A stretch of 64,000 bases of DNA from Rouxiella sp. WC2420 (GTDB lineage Bacteria > Pseudomonadota > Gammaproteobacteria > Enterobacterales > Enterobacteriaceae), in the NCBI RefSeq assembly GCF_041200025.1, contig NZ_CP165628.1, forward strand, positions 4,278,001 to 4,342,000. The letters are read 5' to 3'. Both the position numbers and the translations under genes were made by a program. Shown here piece by piece: positions 36,806 through 49,004 of the stretch; the first letter of the stretch is position 1, and each line of letters starts with the position of its first letter. The notes under the pieces were generated by a model. It was given only the letters and a program-made list of their open reading frames with translations. It was not told the DNA's origin and searched no databases.

Positions 36806-38785
36806 ATGAATTATCGCTCTGATATCGACGGGCTTCGTGCCATCGCGGTTTTATTTGTTTTATTTTTTCATGCGGGATTTACTTTCTTTTCATCAGGATT
36901 TATCGGTGTCGATATCTTTTTCGTGATTTCAGGGTATTTAATTACTTCAATAATTAACACTTCAATCAACAAAGGTAATTTTTCATTATCCGAATTTTAT
37001 AGCCGTCGTCTTTGGCGACTGCAACCCTCATTTATTGCAGCACTCATTTTCACCATGATTATCGCTGTCATACTGTATTTACCAAGCGACTTCAAAGAAT
37101 ACATGACCAGCGCTAAATATGCTGCTTCATTTATGTCTAACATATATTCCGCCCGCAATGCTGTGCAATATGGCGCTGGCGATACCATGACCCATTTGCT
37201 ACTGCACACTTGGTCTCTTTCTATTGAATGGCAATGGTATTTATTCCTGCCACCTGGGCTATTACTTGTCCATCGCTTTGTACCTAAAAGATTCATTGGT
37301 GTCATAACTATTGCCCTCACCCTATTAACGTTGATAATTTGCCTATTCCTTTCTGCACACTACCCGAGCAAAAGCTACTATTTCTTGAGCTGTCGCCTAT
37401 TTGAACTAATGACGGGGAGTTGTTTAGCGGTTCTAAATTACCAAAAATTAAAACTTAACAAGCACCTTGGCTCTCTACTTGGTCTGGCCTCGCTAGCCAC
37501 ACTGGCTTATTGCACCACGCGGACGAATATTGTTTATGGTTACCCCAATTATACGAGTGTTATCGTATCAATAGCCGTCGCCGCATTGATTATTATTGGC
37601 AGTACGGGGAAAGGAGTTACCACCAAGTTACTGTCTAATCCCGTGCTGGTATTTATTGGTACACTTTCTTATTCACTATATCTCTGGCACTGGCCTATTT
37701 TTGCCACAGCACGTTATTTAGATATCAGAGAAAACGCCACTTTTATAGTAGTTTGTTTTGTACTAACAGGCATCACTGCTTACCTCTCTTTCATTTATAT
37801 AGAAAAACCTTATCGTATTAAAAAAGTCGGCTTATTAAAAACGGTCATCTTGCTAGTCTTAACTCCCCTTATTATAACGATGCTGCTGCGCACTTTAGTA
37901 AGAAACAATGAAGGATTTACAGATCGCTTCGGTAAGGAGTACGCTACGGTTCTGGCTAAATCCAATGAACCCAACTCTGCTCAAAGAAAATATTGTTATG
38001 ATATCAAAACAGATGGAGATAATAAAAAATGTATTATGGGTGATAATAAGGCAATAAAAACTGCCTTATTGATTGGTGATTCCCATGCTGGTCATTTCTT
38101 CAATTTCTTTAACATCCTGGGTAAAGATGCCCATCTGGCAATAACGACATTGAGCCGAGGTGCCTGTCTGTCACTGCCAAATTATTATCAGTTTCAAACT
38201 AGTGGTCAATACGATCAGATTAATTTCTCTTGTCACGATGAGTCAAAAAAATATTATGCCATGGTAAAAAACAAGAAATATAACTATATTATTATTGCTC
38301 AACGATGGGACTTGTACGGTGCTGATATCAGCACTAATGACAAGGGGAAAATTTATTCCGTTGTAGAATCTCGAGAAAAAATCTCTACAGCGCTTAATGA
38401 GGCGCTGGATATTATCGTCAAAGCGGGTTCAACTCCCGTGATTATGAAACAGATTGCTCCTCTAAACAGTCACTATCCCGGCTGTTTCAAGCAGCATACT
38501 ATTTTAAGAACAGAATATATCCCTAATAGCTGTGAAACAGTGCCGATTAGAAACCAAAACACTGATTGGTTCATTCCTATTTTTAATCAGCTACAGGTCA
38601 AGTACCCTACCCTTATCTTTATCGACCCACAGGATGCAAGATGTAACGGCAAAAAATGCTTGATGGAGTTCGATGGCATCCCGCTTTTTGCAGATGATAA
38701 TCATATTACCGCGTATGCATCACACAAGTTGGGCAAGCTGTATTTACAGATCAAAGGCAATCCACTGAAAGAAATTGCGGAATAA
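36806..38785 (+). CDS. Acyltransferase of the OafA/YrhL type with C-terminal SGNH domain
   Basis: A 659-residue inner-membrane acyltransferase. The Acyltransferase_3 domain (about 1-350, roughly ten helices) begins YRSDIDGLRAIAVLFVLFFH, with the conserved Arg-Ala and His, then SGFIGVDIFFVISGYLIT. The C-terminal SGNH hydrolase-like domain has Ser426 in GDSHAGH and Asp630/His633 in DDNH. Such proteins O-acetylate O-antigen, other surface glycans or peptidoglycan. The gene is clearly more AT-rich than its neighbours and sits between yfhH and yfhL, which are adjacent in E. coli, so it is probably an acquired insertion. The acceptor is unknown. Confidence 0.9.
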   Translation: MNYRSDIDGLRAIAVLFVLFFHAGFTFFSSGFIGVDIFFVISGYLITSIINTSINKGNFSLSEFYSRRLWRLQPSFIAALIFTMIIAVILYLPSDFKEYMTSAKYAASFMSNIYSARNAVQYGAGDTMTHLLLHTWSLSIEWQWYLFLPPGLLLVHRFVPKRFIGVITIALTLLTLIICLFLSAHYPSKSYYFLSCRLFELMTGSCLAVLNYQKLKLNKHLGSLLGLASLATLAYCTTRTNIVYGYPNYTSVIVSIAVAALIIIGSTGKGVTTKLLSNPVLVFIGTLSYSLYLWHWPIFATARYLDIRENATFIVVCFVLTGITAYLSFIYIEKPYRIKKVGLLKTVILLVLTPLIITMLLRTLVRNNEGFTDRFGKEYATVLAKSNEPNSAQRKYCYDIKTDGDNKKCIMGDNKAIKTALLIGDSHAGHFFNFFNILGKDAHLAITTLSRGACLSLPNYYQFQTSGQYDQINFSCHDESKKYYAMVKNKKYNYIIIAQRWDLYGADISTNDKGKIYSVVESREKISTALNEALDIIVKAGSTPVIMKQIAPLNSHYPGCFKQHTILRTEYIPNSCETVPIRNQNTDWFIPIFNQLQVKYPTLIFIDPQDARCNGKKCLMEFDGIPLFADDNHITAYASHKLGKLYLQIKGNPLKEIAE

Positions 38786-38876
38786 ATTACCTTTCGATAT
38801 CTGTTAACAGTGTTTTTATTGATCTATATCAGATTCCTGTCAGCTATCGGCGTAGGAAGAAATAGGGTTGCTATAA

Positions 38877-39170
<294 letters not shown>

Positions 39171-39209
39171 GTCAGCAGAGTGATGCAGCTATAAAATCAT
39201 CGTTAATCA

Positions 39210-39590
39210 CTAGTTTTCGATGATAACCGTAGCACAGGCATAGTGACGTTCATCGGCCAGCGTCACGTGGACCGCTTTAACACCGAACTCAGCCACCATT
39301 TCCGCCGCGCGGTCGTGAAAAACCAGGCTCGGCTTGCCCAACGCGTCATTAACGACTTCAAACTGCTCAAACGCCAGACCGTTGCGAATACCCGTTCCCA
39401 GCGCTTTTGCCGCCGCTTCTTTGACCGCAAATCGCTTAGCCAGAAAACGTACCGGCTGCTGATGGTTAAGGTATAACTGCCATTCGTTGGCACTTAAAAT
39501 ACGCTTAGCCAGCCTGTCGCCACTGCGTTCAACTACCGCTTCGATGCGGATAATCTCGACAATATCGGTGCCCAGCCCAAGAATCGCCAT
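39210..39590 (-). CDS. acpS: Holo-[acyl-carrier-protein] synthase
   Basis: A 126-residue phosphopantetheinyl transferase of the AcpS type. [13 protein letters not shown] carries the metal-binding Asp, and [20 protein letters not shown] the catalytic Glu and Lys. It transfers 4'-phosphopantetheine from CoA to apo-ACP. The start codon overlaps the pdxJ stop codon by one base (TAATG), the E. coli arrangement. Confidence 0.97.
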   Translation of the reverse strand: MAILGLGTDIVEIIRIEAVVERSGDRLAKRILSANEWQLYLNHQQPVRFLAKRFAVKEAAAKALGTGIRNGLAFEQFEVVNDALGKPSLVFHDRAAEMVAEFGVKAVHVTLADERHYACATVIIEN

Positions 39591-40321
39591 TATCGGCGCG
39601 CTTCCCGCATCAAGGCTTTCATTTCACTGACTGCGCCGGCTAAACCGTCAAACACCGCCTGACCGATAATTGAGTGGCCGATGTTCAGTTCGTGCATTTC
39701 TGGCAGCGCAGCAATCGGCTGAACATTTTTATAGGTCAGACCGTGACCCGCATTAACCTTCAGGCCTTTCGATGCGGCATAGATGGCAGCATCTTTAATA
39801 CGTTTAAACTCAGCATCACGATGAATGCCTTCTGGGGCTTCGGCGTAGGCACCGGTATGAATTTCAATATATGGCGCGCCGACAGCAACAGCGGCGTCAA
39901 TCTGGCGCACGTCTGGGTCGATAAACAGAGAAACCAGAATGCCAGCCTGTGATAAGCGCTCAACCGCAAAGGTCATTTTGTCTTTCTGGCCAGCCACGTC
40001 CAGCCCGCCTTCGGTAGTCACTTCTTCGCGCTTTTCCGGTACCAGACAGCAGAAATGCGGTTTGATATCACAGGCAATACCGACCATTTCGTCAGTCACG
40101 GCCATCTCGAGATTCATGCGAGTCTGGATAGTTTCGCGCAGAATTCGCACGTCGCGATCGGTGATGTGGCGACGATCTTCGCGCAGGTGTACGGTGATAC
40201 CGTCAGCGCCCGCCTGTTCAGCCACGAAAGCCGCCTGAACAGGATCCGGATACGCAGTACCGCGCGCGTTTCTCAGGGTCGCGATGTGGTCGATATTGAC
40301 GCCCAACAGTAACTCAGCCAT
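39590..40321 (-). CDS. pdxJ: Pyridoxine 5'-phosphate synthase
   Basis: A 243-residue TIM-barrel enzyme beginning with [18 protein letters not shown]. The substrate and phosphate sites are in [22 protein letters not shown] and VNAGHGLTY, and the closing [10 protein letters not shown] is typical. It condenses 1-deoxyxylulose-5-P with 3-amino-2-oxopropyl phosphate to pyridoxine phosphate. It is co-transcribed with acpS downstream and lies 100 bases after recO. Confidence 0.97.
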   Translation of the reverse strand: MAELLLGVNIDHIATLRNARGTAYPDPVQAAFVAEQAGADGITVHLREDRRHITDRDVRILRETIQTRMNLEMAVTDEMVGIACDIKPHFCCLVPEKREEVTTEGGLDVAGQKDKMTFAVERLSQAGILVSLFIDPDVRQIDAAVAVGAPYIEIHTGAYAEAPEGIHRDAEFKRIKDAAIYAASKGLKVNAGHGLTYKNVQPIAALPEMHELNIGHSIIGQAVFDGLAGAVSEMKALMREARR

Positions 40322-40421
40322 GAAACACTCCTAATTTTGTGATACCCATAAGGGTTCGAAACGCAGCAGAACTTAGCAGATATAGGCGGCAGTTTACACG
40401 CTTACGCGCACACAGACAAAA

Positions 40422-41159
40422 TCAGTCGGTAGGATTTTCAGCAGCGGGTGCAGGTTTTTTCAATACAAACTGACGAAACAGTTCTCTGCTTTTCAGCGGC
40501 TTACCGCCAAGATAGGGTTTTAATGCGATGCGGGTGAAACGTTTGGCGGCGCGTAAAGTATTGGCATCGGGGAATTCACGGGTAGCGAGTGCCATCAGGT
40601 CACGACCGGTAAAACTAGTGTTGTCGATCACCAGGCTGGCGATAAAACCTTTCTCTTCACGATAACGATAAGTCATGGTTTCACTGACTTCTTCACCGCT
40701 GCCCGCGCAGTGCAAAAAATCCACGCCATAGCCAAGATGTTGCAGCAACGCCAGTTCAAACTGCCGTAAGGCGTGTTCAGGCGAGGTTGAGGCCGCGGCC
40801 AGGTTTTGCAGGCAGTGCAGGTAATCGAAAAACAGCGAGGAGTAGTTAGTTTCCTGTTCGAGCACGCGCGATACTAGCTCGTTGACGTACAGGCCGCTGT
40901 AAACGATTGAACCGGAAAGAGGGAGTGCCAGAGAAACCGCTTCAGCATTGCGCAGGGTTTTGACTTCACCCCGCCCGGTCCAACGGACCAGCAGCGGGGT
41001 AAACGGCTGCAAACAGCCTTTTAAATTGGATCGGCGGCCACGCGCACCTTTTGCCAGTATGCGCACCCGCCCTTGCCCTTCAGTGAACAAATCAACCATC
41101 AGGCTGGTTTCACTGTAAGGCCGCCCATGTAAGACAAATGCGCGTTGCCAGCCTTCCAT
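40422..41159 (-). CDS. recO: DNA repair protein RecO
   Basis: A 245-residue RecO: the N-terminal OB-fold ([28 protein letters not shown]) followed by the helical domain. It promotes RecF-pathway loading of RecA on SSB-coated DNA and annealing. It starts 11 bases after the era stop codon on the same strand, part of the lepB-rnc-era-recO order. The zinc-binding cysteines of some RecO proteins are absent, as in E. coli. Confidence 0.96.
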   Translation of the reverse strand: MEGWQRAFVLHGRPYSETSLMVDLFTEGQGRVRILAKGARGRRSNLKGCLQPFTPLLVRWTGRGEVKTLRNAEAVSLALPLSGSIVYSGLYVNELVSRVLEQETNYSSLFFDYLHCLQNLAAASTSPEHALRQFELALLQHLGYGVDFLHCAGSGEEVSETMTYRYREEKGFIASLVIDNTSFTGRDLMALATREFPDANTLRAAKRFTRIALKPYLGGKPLKSRELFRQFVLKKPAPAAENPTD

Positions 41160-41170
41160 AGGCGCAGACC

Positions 41171-42756
<1,586 letters not shown>

Positions 42757-42934
42757 TTACCAATAGATCAAGAATGCGTCAAAAACTTCAGCATACGGAA
42801 CAGGCCTGCTTCACCAAAAATCGATCCAAAGCTGTTTCGTTTGCAGTAGCTCCCTTTATTTTAAAAAGAGGGTCGCCAACTTTTATCGCTCGAAGGGATA
42901 TTCTACAACGAGTGGAATAATAATGCTGCGTTAA

Positions 42935-42962
42935 TATGCCCGCCCCTTGCAGGACGGGCATA
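42935..42962. terminator. Hairpin after lepB
   Basis: TATGCCCG pairs with CGGGCATA four bases beyond the lepB stop codon, with further partial pairing of CCC and GGA inside. There is no T tract, so it is probably a processing or stability hairpin in the lepB-rnc intergenic region rather than a full terminator. Confidence 0.45.
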
Positions 42963-42965
42963 ATA

Positions 42966-43943
42966 TTAATGAATTCCACCAATACGGCTAATCCGGATGC
43001 CCGTTGGCCATTCGCCTTCTTGCTTCTTAAAGCTCATCCAAATACCTGATGCTCTGCCTACCAGATCTTTTTCCGGCACAAAGCCCCAATAACGGCTGTC
43101 AGCGCTGTTATCGCGGTTATCACCCATCATGAAATAATGACCGGCGGGAACAACCCAGGTTGCCAGCGGTTGACCAGGTTGTTGGTAATAAGCACCAAGC
43201 TGATCGCGAGCGCCGGGAACAATAAGAATATTATGAGTAACCCCCCCCAGATTTTCTTTACGCGCAATCAGACGAACGCCGTCCTGTGGGACTGGAGCCG
43301 TAGGATCCGTTTCATAGAAACCACTGGTAGCCTCACTGCCAGAAGACTGGCCGAAGGTCTGCACAAAATTGCTCGGTTCATTAGGAGTATAAGTAATCGG
43401 CAGCGCTTTATCACACGCCTGACCATTATCACACGCCGGTTGAACGGTAACTTCTTTACTCATTGGATCGTAAGTTATGCGGTCACCCGGCAAACCCACC
43501 AGACGCTTAATATAATCCACTTGAGGATTCAGAGGATATTTAAACACCACGACATCACCACGTTTCGGCTCACCGGTAGGGATAAGCTTGGTCTGGGTAA
43601 TCGGATCTTTAAGTCCATAAGCGTATTTTTCGACCACAATAAAGTCGCCAATAAGCAGCGTCGGCATCATTGAGCCTGATGGGATCTGGAAAGGTTCGTA
43701 AATAAAGGAACGAACAACAAATACCACCAGCAATACCGGAAATACGGAAGCACAAGTTTCTACCCAGCCCGGCTGTTTAGCAGCCTTGCTCAGGGTTTTG
43801 TCGTCCACCGCACCCGCCGTTTCAACTTTCAGGCGAGCAATTTTCTCCCGACGCGCAGGAGCCAGTTTAAAACGATCCAAACACCAGATTATCCCGGTTA
43901 CCAGCGTTGCAACTGCCAGTATCAGGGCAAACATGTTAGCCAT
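42966..43943 (-). CDS. lepB: Signal peptidase I
   Basis: A 325-residue protein with two N-terminal membrane helices and a periplasmic catalytic domain. The nucleophile is Ser91 in PSGSMMPTLLIGD and the general base Lys146 in YIKRLVGLPGD; GDNRDNSADSRYWGFVP is the conserved box E. It removes signal peptides from exported proteins. The coding strand has a run of eight G (43241-43248). It follows lepA with a 30-base gap, as in E. coli. Confidence 0.98.
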   Translation of the reverse strand: MANMFALILAVATLVTGIIWCLDRFKLAPARREKIARLKVETAGAVDDKTLSKAAKQPGWVETCASVFPVLLVVFVVRSFIYEPFQIPSGSMMPTLLIGDFIVVEKYAYGLKDPITQTKLIPTGEPKRGDVVVFKYPLNPQVDYIKRLVGLPGDRITYDPMSKEVTVQPACDNGQACDKALPITYTPNEPSNFVQTFGQSSGSEATSGFYETDPTAPVPQDGVRLIARKENLGGVTHNILIVPGARDQLGAYYQQPGQPLATWVVPAGHYFMMGDNRDNSADSRYWGFVPEKDLVGRASGIWMSFKKQEGEWPTGIRISRIGGIH

Positions 43944-43973
43944 TCCTACTCCTTGACAAACTAATTCAAAGAC

Positions 43974-45773
43974 TTACTTACTGTCTTTACCGACATGCAG
44001 AATAGCCAGGAACGCTTCCTGTGGTAACTCAACGTTACCCACCTGCTTCATGCGTTTCTTACCATCTTTCTGTTTCTGCAAAAGTTTCTTCTTACGGCTA
44101 ACATCGCCGCCGTAGCACTTGGCCAGAACGTTTTTACGCAGCTGTTTCACGGTCGCACGGGCAATAATGTGGTTGCCGATAGCCGCCTGAATGGCGATAT
44201 CAAATTGCTGACGCGGGATCAGCTCTTTCATTTTTTCGACCAGATCGCGACCACGGTAATGCGAGTTGTCGCGGTGCGTGATCAGTGCCAGGGCATCAAC
44301 ACGCTCACCGTTGATTAAAACATCAACACGTACCATGTCAGAAGCCTGGAATCGTTTGAAATTGTAATCAAGTGACGCATAACCGCGTGAGGTGGATTTC
44401 AGTCTGTCAAAGAAATCCAGCACGACTTCGGCCATTGGAATTTCATAAGTCAGCGCTACCTGGTTTCCGTGGTAAACCATGTTGGTCTGCACGCCACGCT
44501 TCTCGATACACAGGGTGATCACACTGCCGAGGTATTCCTGAGGCATCAGCATGTGACACTCGGCGATAGGCTCGCGCAGCTCTTCGATGTTGTTCAGCGC
44601 TGGCAGCTTGGAAGGGCTATCAACGTAGACGGTTTCACCCGCGGTGGTAACAACTTCATACACAACCGTTGGCGCAGTAGTGATCAGCTCAAGGTCGTAT
44701 TCACGCTCAAGGCGTTCCTGAATAATTTCCATGTGCAGCAAGCCCAGGAAACCACAGCGGAAGCCGAAGCCCAGCGCGGTAGAACTTTCTGGCTCATAGA
44801 ACAACGAAGCGTCGTTCAGGCTCAGCTTGCCCAGTGCGTCACGGAAGTTTTCGTAATCGTCAGAGCTGATTGGGAACAGGCCTGCGTAAACCTGTGGTTT
44901 AACCTTTTTGAAGCCCGGCAGCGCTTTGTCAGCTGGATTACGGGCCAGAGTCAAAGTATCGCCCACCGGAGCACCGAGGATGTCTTTAATCGCACAGACC
45001 AACCAGCCAACTTCGCCACAGTGCAGCACGTCTTTATCGACACGTTTAGGAGTGAAAATCCCCAGACGATCGGCATTGTAAGTTTGGCCGGTGCTCATCA
45101 CCTTGATTTTGTCGCCTTTGCGCATAGTGCCGTTTTTGATACGGACAAGAGACACAACGCCAAGGTAGTTATCAAACCACGAGTCGATGATCAGCGCCTG
45201 AAGTGGTGCTTCAGGATCACCCTCCGGAGCCGGGATATCACGCACCAGACGTTCAAGAATATCAGGCACGCCAACGCCCGTTTTTGCCGAGCAGCGCACG
45301 GCATCAGTGGCGTCAATGCCAACGATGTCTTCAATTTCCTGAGAAACGCGGTCAGGATCGGCAGCCGGCAGGTCGATTTTGTTCAAAACCGGCACAACTT
45401 CAAGATCCATTTCCATCGCGGTGTAGCAGTTAGCCAGTGTCTGAGCTTCTACGCCCTGACCTGCGTCAACCACCAGCAATGCGCCTTCACAGGCTGCAAG
45501 CGAACGAGAAACTTCATAGGAGAAGTCCACGTGTCCCGGCGTATCGATAAAGTTGAGGTGATAGGTTTCACCGTTCAGCGCTTTATAATCCAGCGTTACG
45601 CTCTGGGCTTTGATGGTGATGCCGCGCTCACGTTCAAGATCCATAGAATCGAGGACCTGAGCGGCCATTTCACGATCGGACAAACCGCCGCAAATTTGGA
45701 TGATACGGTCAGAAAGTGTCGACTTGCCGTGGTCAATGTGGGCAATAATGGAGAAGTTTCTTATGTTCTTCAT
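43974..45773 (-). CDS. lepA: Elongation factor 4 (LepA)
   Basis: A 599-residue translational GTPase of standard length. G1 is [11 protein letters not shown]3 is DTPGHVDF and G4 is NKIDL. The LepA-specific C-terminal domain ends in [20 protein letters not shown]. It acts on ribosomes, with proposed roles in back-translocation or initiation. It is first in the lepA-lepB unit. Confidence 0.98.
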   Translation of the reverse strand: MKNIRNFSIIAHIDHGKSTLSDRIIQICGGLSDREMAAQVLDSMDLERERGITIKAQSVTLDYKALNGETYHLNFIDTPGHVDFSYEVSRSLAACEGALLVVDAGQGVEAQTLANCYTAMEMDLEVVPVLNKIDLPAADPDRVSQEIEDIVGIDATDAVRCSAKTGVGVPDILERLVRDIPAPEGDPEAPLQALIIDSWFDNYLGVVSLVRIKNGTMRKGDKIKVMSTGQTYNADRLGIFTPKRVDKDVLHCGEVGWLVCAIKDILGAPVGDTLTLARNPADKALPGFKKVKPQVYAGLFPISSDDYENFRDALGKLSLNDASLFYEPESSTALGFGFRCGFLGLLHMEIIQERLEREYDLELITTAPTVVYEVVTTAGETVYVDSPSKLPALNNIEELREPIAECHMLMPQEYLGSVITLCIEKRGVQTNMVYHGNQVALTYEIPMAEVVLDFFDRLKSTSRGYASLDYNFKRFQASDMVRVDVLINGERVDALALITHRDNSHYRGRDLVEKMKELIPRQQFDIAIQAAIGNHIIARATVKQLRKNVLAKCYGGDVSRKKKLLQKQKDGKKRMKQVGNVELPQEAFLAILHVGKDSK

Positions 45774-45910
45774 TTATAGATGATTTTCTCTAATTGATAG
45801 CGCTTAAAACTTTTTCATGGACACAGCATCAGCTTTAATTGCCAAACTGCCCACGCAAATATGGGCGCATCTTACACTGTATGCCGGTTACACGAAAGGA
45901 TGCGATAGCT

Positions 45911-46810
45911 TTACAGTGTTTTCCGAGCGGCAAGTTGTGACACTAAAAAATCGATAAACGTGCGTATTTTAGGTGTAGGGGACCGGTCTGCAAGAGTCAG
46001 CAGATAAACTGGCTTGGGCAATGGAGAATAATTTTGCAAAACGGGAATCAATCGTTCGGAATTAATATCTTCAGCCAGTAAAATCTCAGGTTGCATAATA
46101 ACGCCTAACCCACTGATCGCGGTCGTTCTTAGCGCTTCTCCATTGTTAACTGACAAAGCCAGATTAACCGGCACACTAATTGGCCCATCCAACCCCTGTA
46201 ACAGCCATTCATTTCCTGCAACAGGGTGAGCAAACCCCAGGCAGCGATGATTAACGAGATCGGCTGGCACGCTCAAGGGCCCATTTTTTTCGAGATAGTG
46301 GGGGGCGGCGCAGATTATTGATCGATAAGGCATCAAAGGTCTGGCTATCATTGAAAATACGTTCTGCAACTCACCAATTCTAATCATCATATCGGCGCGC
46401 TCATCGATCATATCCAACGGCTTGTCGCTGAGAATGAGATCAACCGTTACATCGGGATAAAGTTTCCGATACTTTTCCAAAATCGGCGCAATAGAATGCA
46501 CTCCCAATGACACAGGGGAAATGATCCGTAAAACGCCTCTGGGTATGGGCGTCTGGCTTTCAGCCATCGCCTCGGCATGACTGATCTCCAACAGAATTTG
46601 CTTGCTCTTCTCATAATAAAATAGCCCGAACTCAGTGAGGCTTTGTCGACGCGTGGTCCTGTTGAGCAAGCGCACGCCAAGCAGTCTTTCCAGCGATTGC
46701 ACATGTAAACCCACCATAGTTCCGGTGATGCCTAACTCGTTCGCAGCCGCAGTAAAGCTCCCCCGCTCAACAACTTGAACAAACACCATCATGCTTTCCA
46801 GCTTATCCAT
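45911..46810 (-). CDS. LysR-family transcriptional regulator
   Basis: A 299-residue LysR protein. The N-terminal helix-turn-helix is MVFVQVVERGSFTAAANELG with SLERLLGVRLLNRTTR. The effector domain follows from about residue 90. It belongs to the CrgA/DmlR-like subgroup. It is divergent from a carboxymuconolactone-decarboxylase-family gene (start 46925), its likely target. No LPS or catabolic operon is attached. Confidence 0.92.
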   Translation of the reverse strand: MDKLESMMVFVQVVERGSFTAAANELGITGTMVGLHVQSLERLLGVRLLNRTTRRQSLTEFGLFYYEKSKQILLEISHAEAMAESQTPIPRGVLRIISPVSLGVHSIAPILEKYRKLYPDVTVDLILSDKPLDMIDERADMMIRIGELQNVFSMIARPLMPYRSIICAAPHYLEKNGPLSVPADLVNHRCLGFAHPVAGNEWLLQGLDGPISVPVNLALSVNNGEALRTTAISGLGVIMQPEILLAEDINSERLIPVLQNYSPLPKPVYLLTLADRSPTPKIRTFIDFLVSQLAARKTL

Positions 46811-46924
46811 ACTTTATAATCACACCTCAATTGGCAAGCCATCCTTGGTAATTATCCAACTATAACGTCGTTTATCTGCGCTGCCCAACCGAGTTTAATT
46901 AAACCTCAACAACGGGAGAAAAAG

Positions 46925-47311
46925 ATGATCATCAATCCACAGCAGTATCAGCAAGGGCTGGAGTTATTTAACTCACTTTATGGCGATGGCGCGGGGGAGG
47001 CTTTAAGGAGTGATATGGCAGACTTATGTCCGGATTTCACCGATATTTCTATCGAATGGGCAATGGGTGGAATTCTTGCGAGGCCCGGGCTCGATCTTAT
47101 TACTCGGGAGCTGGTCGTTATTGCGGCCTGCGTCACTCTGGGGCACGCAACGCCACAGTTGCGTGCTCATGCACAGGCGGCACTGAATGCGGGTGCATCA
47201 AAAGAGCAAATTATCGAGTCCATCCTGCAAATTTTATTCTATGCCGGAGGAGCTGCGGTGCGAAATGCACTGGTCAACATTCGTGATATTGTCGGGAAAT
47301 CTAACCAATAA
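46925..47311 (+). CDS. Carboxymuconolactone decarboxylase family protein
   Basis: A 128-residue CMD-domain protein (DLITRELVVIAACVTLGHAT then QLRAHAQAALNAGASKEQII). It has only one cysteine in the domain, so it lacks the CxxC of AhpD peroxidases and is nearer to gamma-carboxymuconolactone decarboxylase-like members. The exact reaction is unclear. GGGAGAAA precedes the ATG. It is divergent from the LysR regulator. Confidence 0.85.
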   Translation: MIINPQQYQQGLELFNSLYGDGAGEALRSDMADLCPDFTDISIEWAMGGILARPGLDLITRELVVIAACVTLGHATPQLRAHAQAALNAGASKEQIIESILQILFYAGGAAVRNALVNIRDIVGKSNQ

Positions 47312-47528
47312 CTTGAATTATATCATTTTGAATTATTAGATTTAATCCTATTCCTCCGCCCTGGAAGCACTCTCGACAGATTAGGAAAATGCTCATTTAC
47401 TGGGCGGGGGAAATACCATTAACTAACTGTTATAAAAAATAAAGTTGTCTGACGTAGTGCTTAAATTAATTATTAAATAATTTAACTGTTTACCCTATTT
47501 TAAAACAATCGGTCACAAGGTTAATGTC

Positions 47529-48350
47529 ATGATCAATGAAGGTCGGCTGCTCAGCCGGCATGGTTTTGCAAAAGCAAACTCGTGGATCACCCTAGTCCTC
47601 GCAACGCTACTTATGATAGCCGGGGCGGTGCAGCTTGTTTTTTTGCTAACATTAGGAAAGTCCGGCTATTTCGAACAACACGCCATTCTAATGTCAACCA
47701 TCTTCAGCATTTCTTTAGGCACAATTCTTATTATTTTGCGGCAGTTCATTAAGCCAAGACAAATATTCCAACTCTATGAAAATGGAGTTTTAGTTATTTC
47801 AAAACCTGACAACAAAAATAAATTTATTCCGTTCGAAAGAATAAGTGATATTTACCGTTACCGTACCGGAAAATATACCCGAAAAATATTAAACACCATG
47901 GCATTTCGCGAAAGTTCGGAAAAGCCGTGGTATAAAATCTCGCCGAATATCGCCCATGCCGATCGCCTGATTGAAGTAATTAAAAATGAACAACTGCTAT
48001 TGCGCGGCCCGCAAGCGCTCGTTACCCTGGCGCATGACGGAGAGGTAGGATTTAGCTACATAAATGAAAGCAAGAGCCGTATCAGGCACTTTCTTCGTGG
48101 TAATTTTTTACTAATGAGTGAGAAAAAGCTGCGGCTATCTGCACGTACGCTAGATTCTGACGATGGGCACCACATTCCGATTGAAGAAGTACATTTTATT
48201 AGCGGCGGCAGCAACAGCCAAACTATCAAGCTGCTGGATATGCACGGCAGGTCGCTATTTTCAGTGCCCTACACTTCTCTTTTCAGTGCCGATCTGTTCA
48301 TCGCCTTGATCGAACATATGATCCAGAACCGCATCCCAATCCGCAGCTAG
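47529..48350 (+). CDS. Unknown membrane protein with two N-terminal helices
   Basis: I do not recognise this 273-residue protein. Residues about 18-42 and 52-72 are hydrophobic helices. The rest is soluble and beta-rich, with two segments of similar style (FQLYENGVLVISKPDNKNKF and FSYINESKSRIRHFLRGNF, each followed by a short RxSDI or hydrophobic stretch), reminiscent of PH-like membrane-associated domains. Codon use is AT-rich in the first half. It is a single gene between the CMD gene and rseC, closed by a very strong hairpin. No ribosome site is conspicuous ahead of the ATG. Confidence 0.6.
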   Translation: MINEGRLLSRHGFAKANSWITLVLATLLMIAGAVQLVFLLTLGKSGYFEQHAILMSTIFSISLGTILIILRQFIKPRQIFQLYENGVLVISKPDNKNKFIPFERISDIYRYRTGKYTRKILNTMAFRESSEKPWYKISPNIAHADRLIEVIKNEQLLLRGPQALVTLAHDGEVGFSYINESKSRIRHFLRGNFLLMSEKKLRLSARTLDSDDGHHIPIEEVHFISGGSNSQTIKLLDMHGRSLFSVPYTSLFSADLFIALIEHMIQNRIPIRS

Positions 48351-48380
48351 GCAACCCGTTTCTCAAGCCAATTATCTCGA

Positions 48381-48433
48381 CGATGATACAAAAAACGCCT
48401 TATGCAGAGCACAAGGCGTTTTTTGTATCATCG
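48381..48433 (+). terminator. Exceptionally long terminator hairpin
   Basis: A perfect 21-bp stem (48381-48401 with 48413-48433) and an 11-base loop, containing CAAAAAACGCCTT and AAGGCGTTTTTTG. It lies 30 bases after the unknown membrane gene and faces rseC, so it can stop transcription from both sides. Confidence 0.9.
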
Positions 48434-48503
48434 GAGATTTCAGGCAGGTTTGAATAAGTTCTTGCTGAATTCATCTCAGACGAAGAGAAAATTTTGAGCA
48501 GAT

Positions 48504-48983
48504 TTAGCGCGGCAATTCAGTTGATTCTGGCTGAAAGCGAAAAGCGTTCGGAGGTAAGCCAACCTGCAGTATTACTGGCTGATAAGCTTCTTTTTCGGCA
48601 ACCTTGGCGGCAAAAAATCTCGCAATAAGGAAGCCAAGCGCCCCACCGGCTATCGCGCCAATCAACGCGTAAACATCTGCCTTCAACAGCGATTGCAGAA
48701 CACCACCGCCAACAATCACACCAAACAGCGGCGTCATGTACACCAACAGTGCAGAGCGAAGCATTGCGCCTTCAGTGATGCCTAATTCAACCTTCTGACC
48801 AGGTTCAAGCTGTTCGGCACTGTTAACTTGCAGATTATGCTCAGTTTGTGGCCCCAGCTCGTTAAGAACGCGAGAACCACAGCCCGAACGCGAATGACAG
48901 CTGCTGCAACCTGCCTGCGTTTCACAACGCAGTTCTGCAACGCCATTTTGCCACGAAACTACGGTGGCCCATTCTTTCATCAT
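48504..48983 (-). CDS. rseC: Sigma-E factor regulatory protein RseC
   Basis: A 159-residue inner-membrane protein of the RseC/MucC family. An N-terminal cysteine cluster (CETQAGCSSCHSRSGCG) is followed by two helices (about 75-95 and 100-120). It has a modest positive effect on sigma E in E. coli and is linked to the SoxR-reducing system. It is the last gene of the rpoE-rseABC operon, 21 bases after rseB. Confidence 0.96.
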   Translation of the reverse strand: MMKEWATVVSWQNGVAELRCETQAGCSSCHSRSGCGSRVLNELGPQTEHNLQVNSAEQLEPGQKVELGITEGAMLRSALLVYMTPLFGVIVGGGVLQSLLKADVYALIGAIAGGALGFLIARFFAAKVAEKEAYQPVILQVGLPPNAFRFQPESTELPR

Positions 48984-49004
48984 CGCTGCTATCCTACTGT
49001 TACG

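Noticed and set aside
44469-45779. 436-codon plus-strand frame antisense to lepA
   Set aside because: Mirrors lepA codon structure; no protein family features and no ribosome site.
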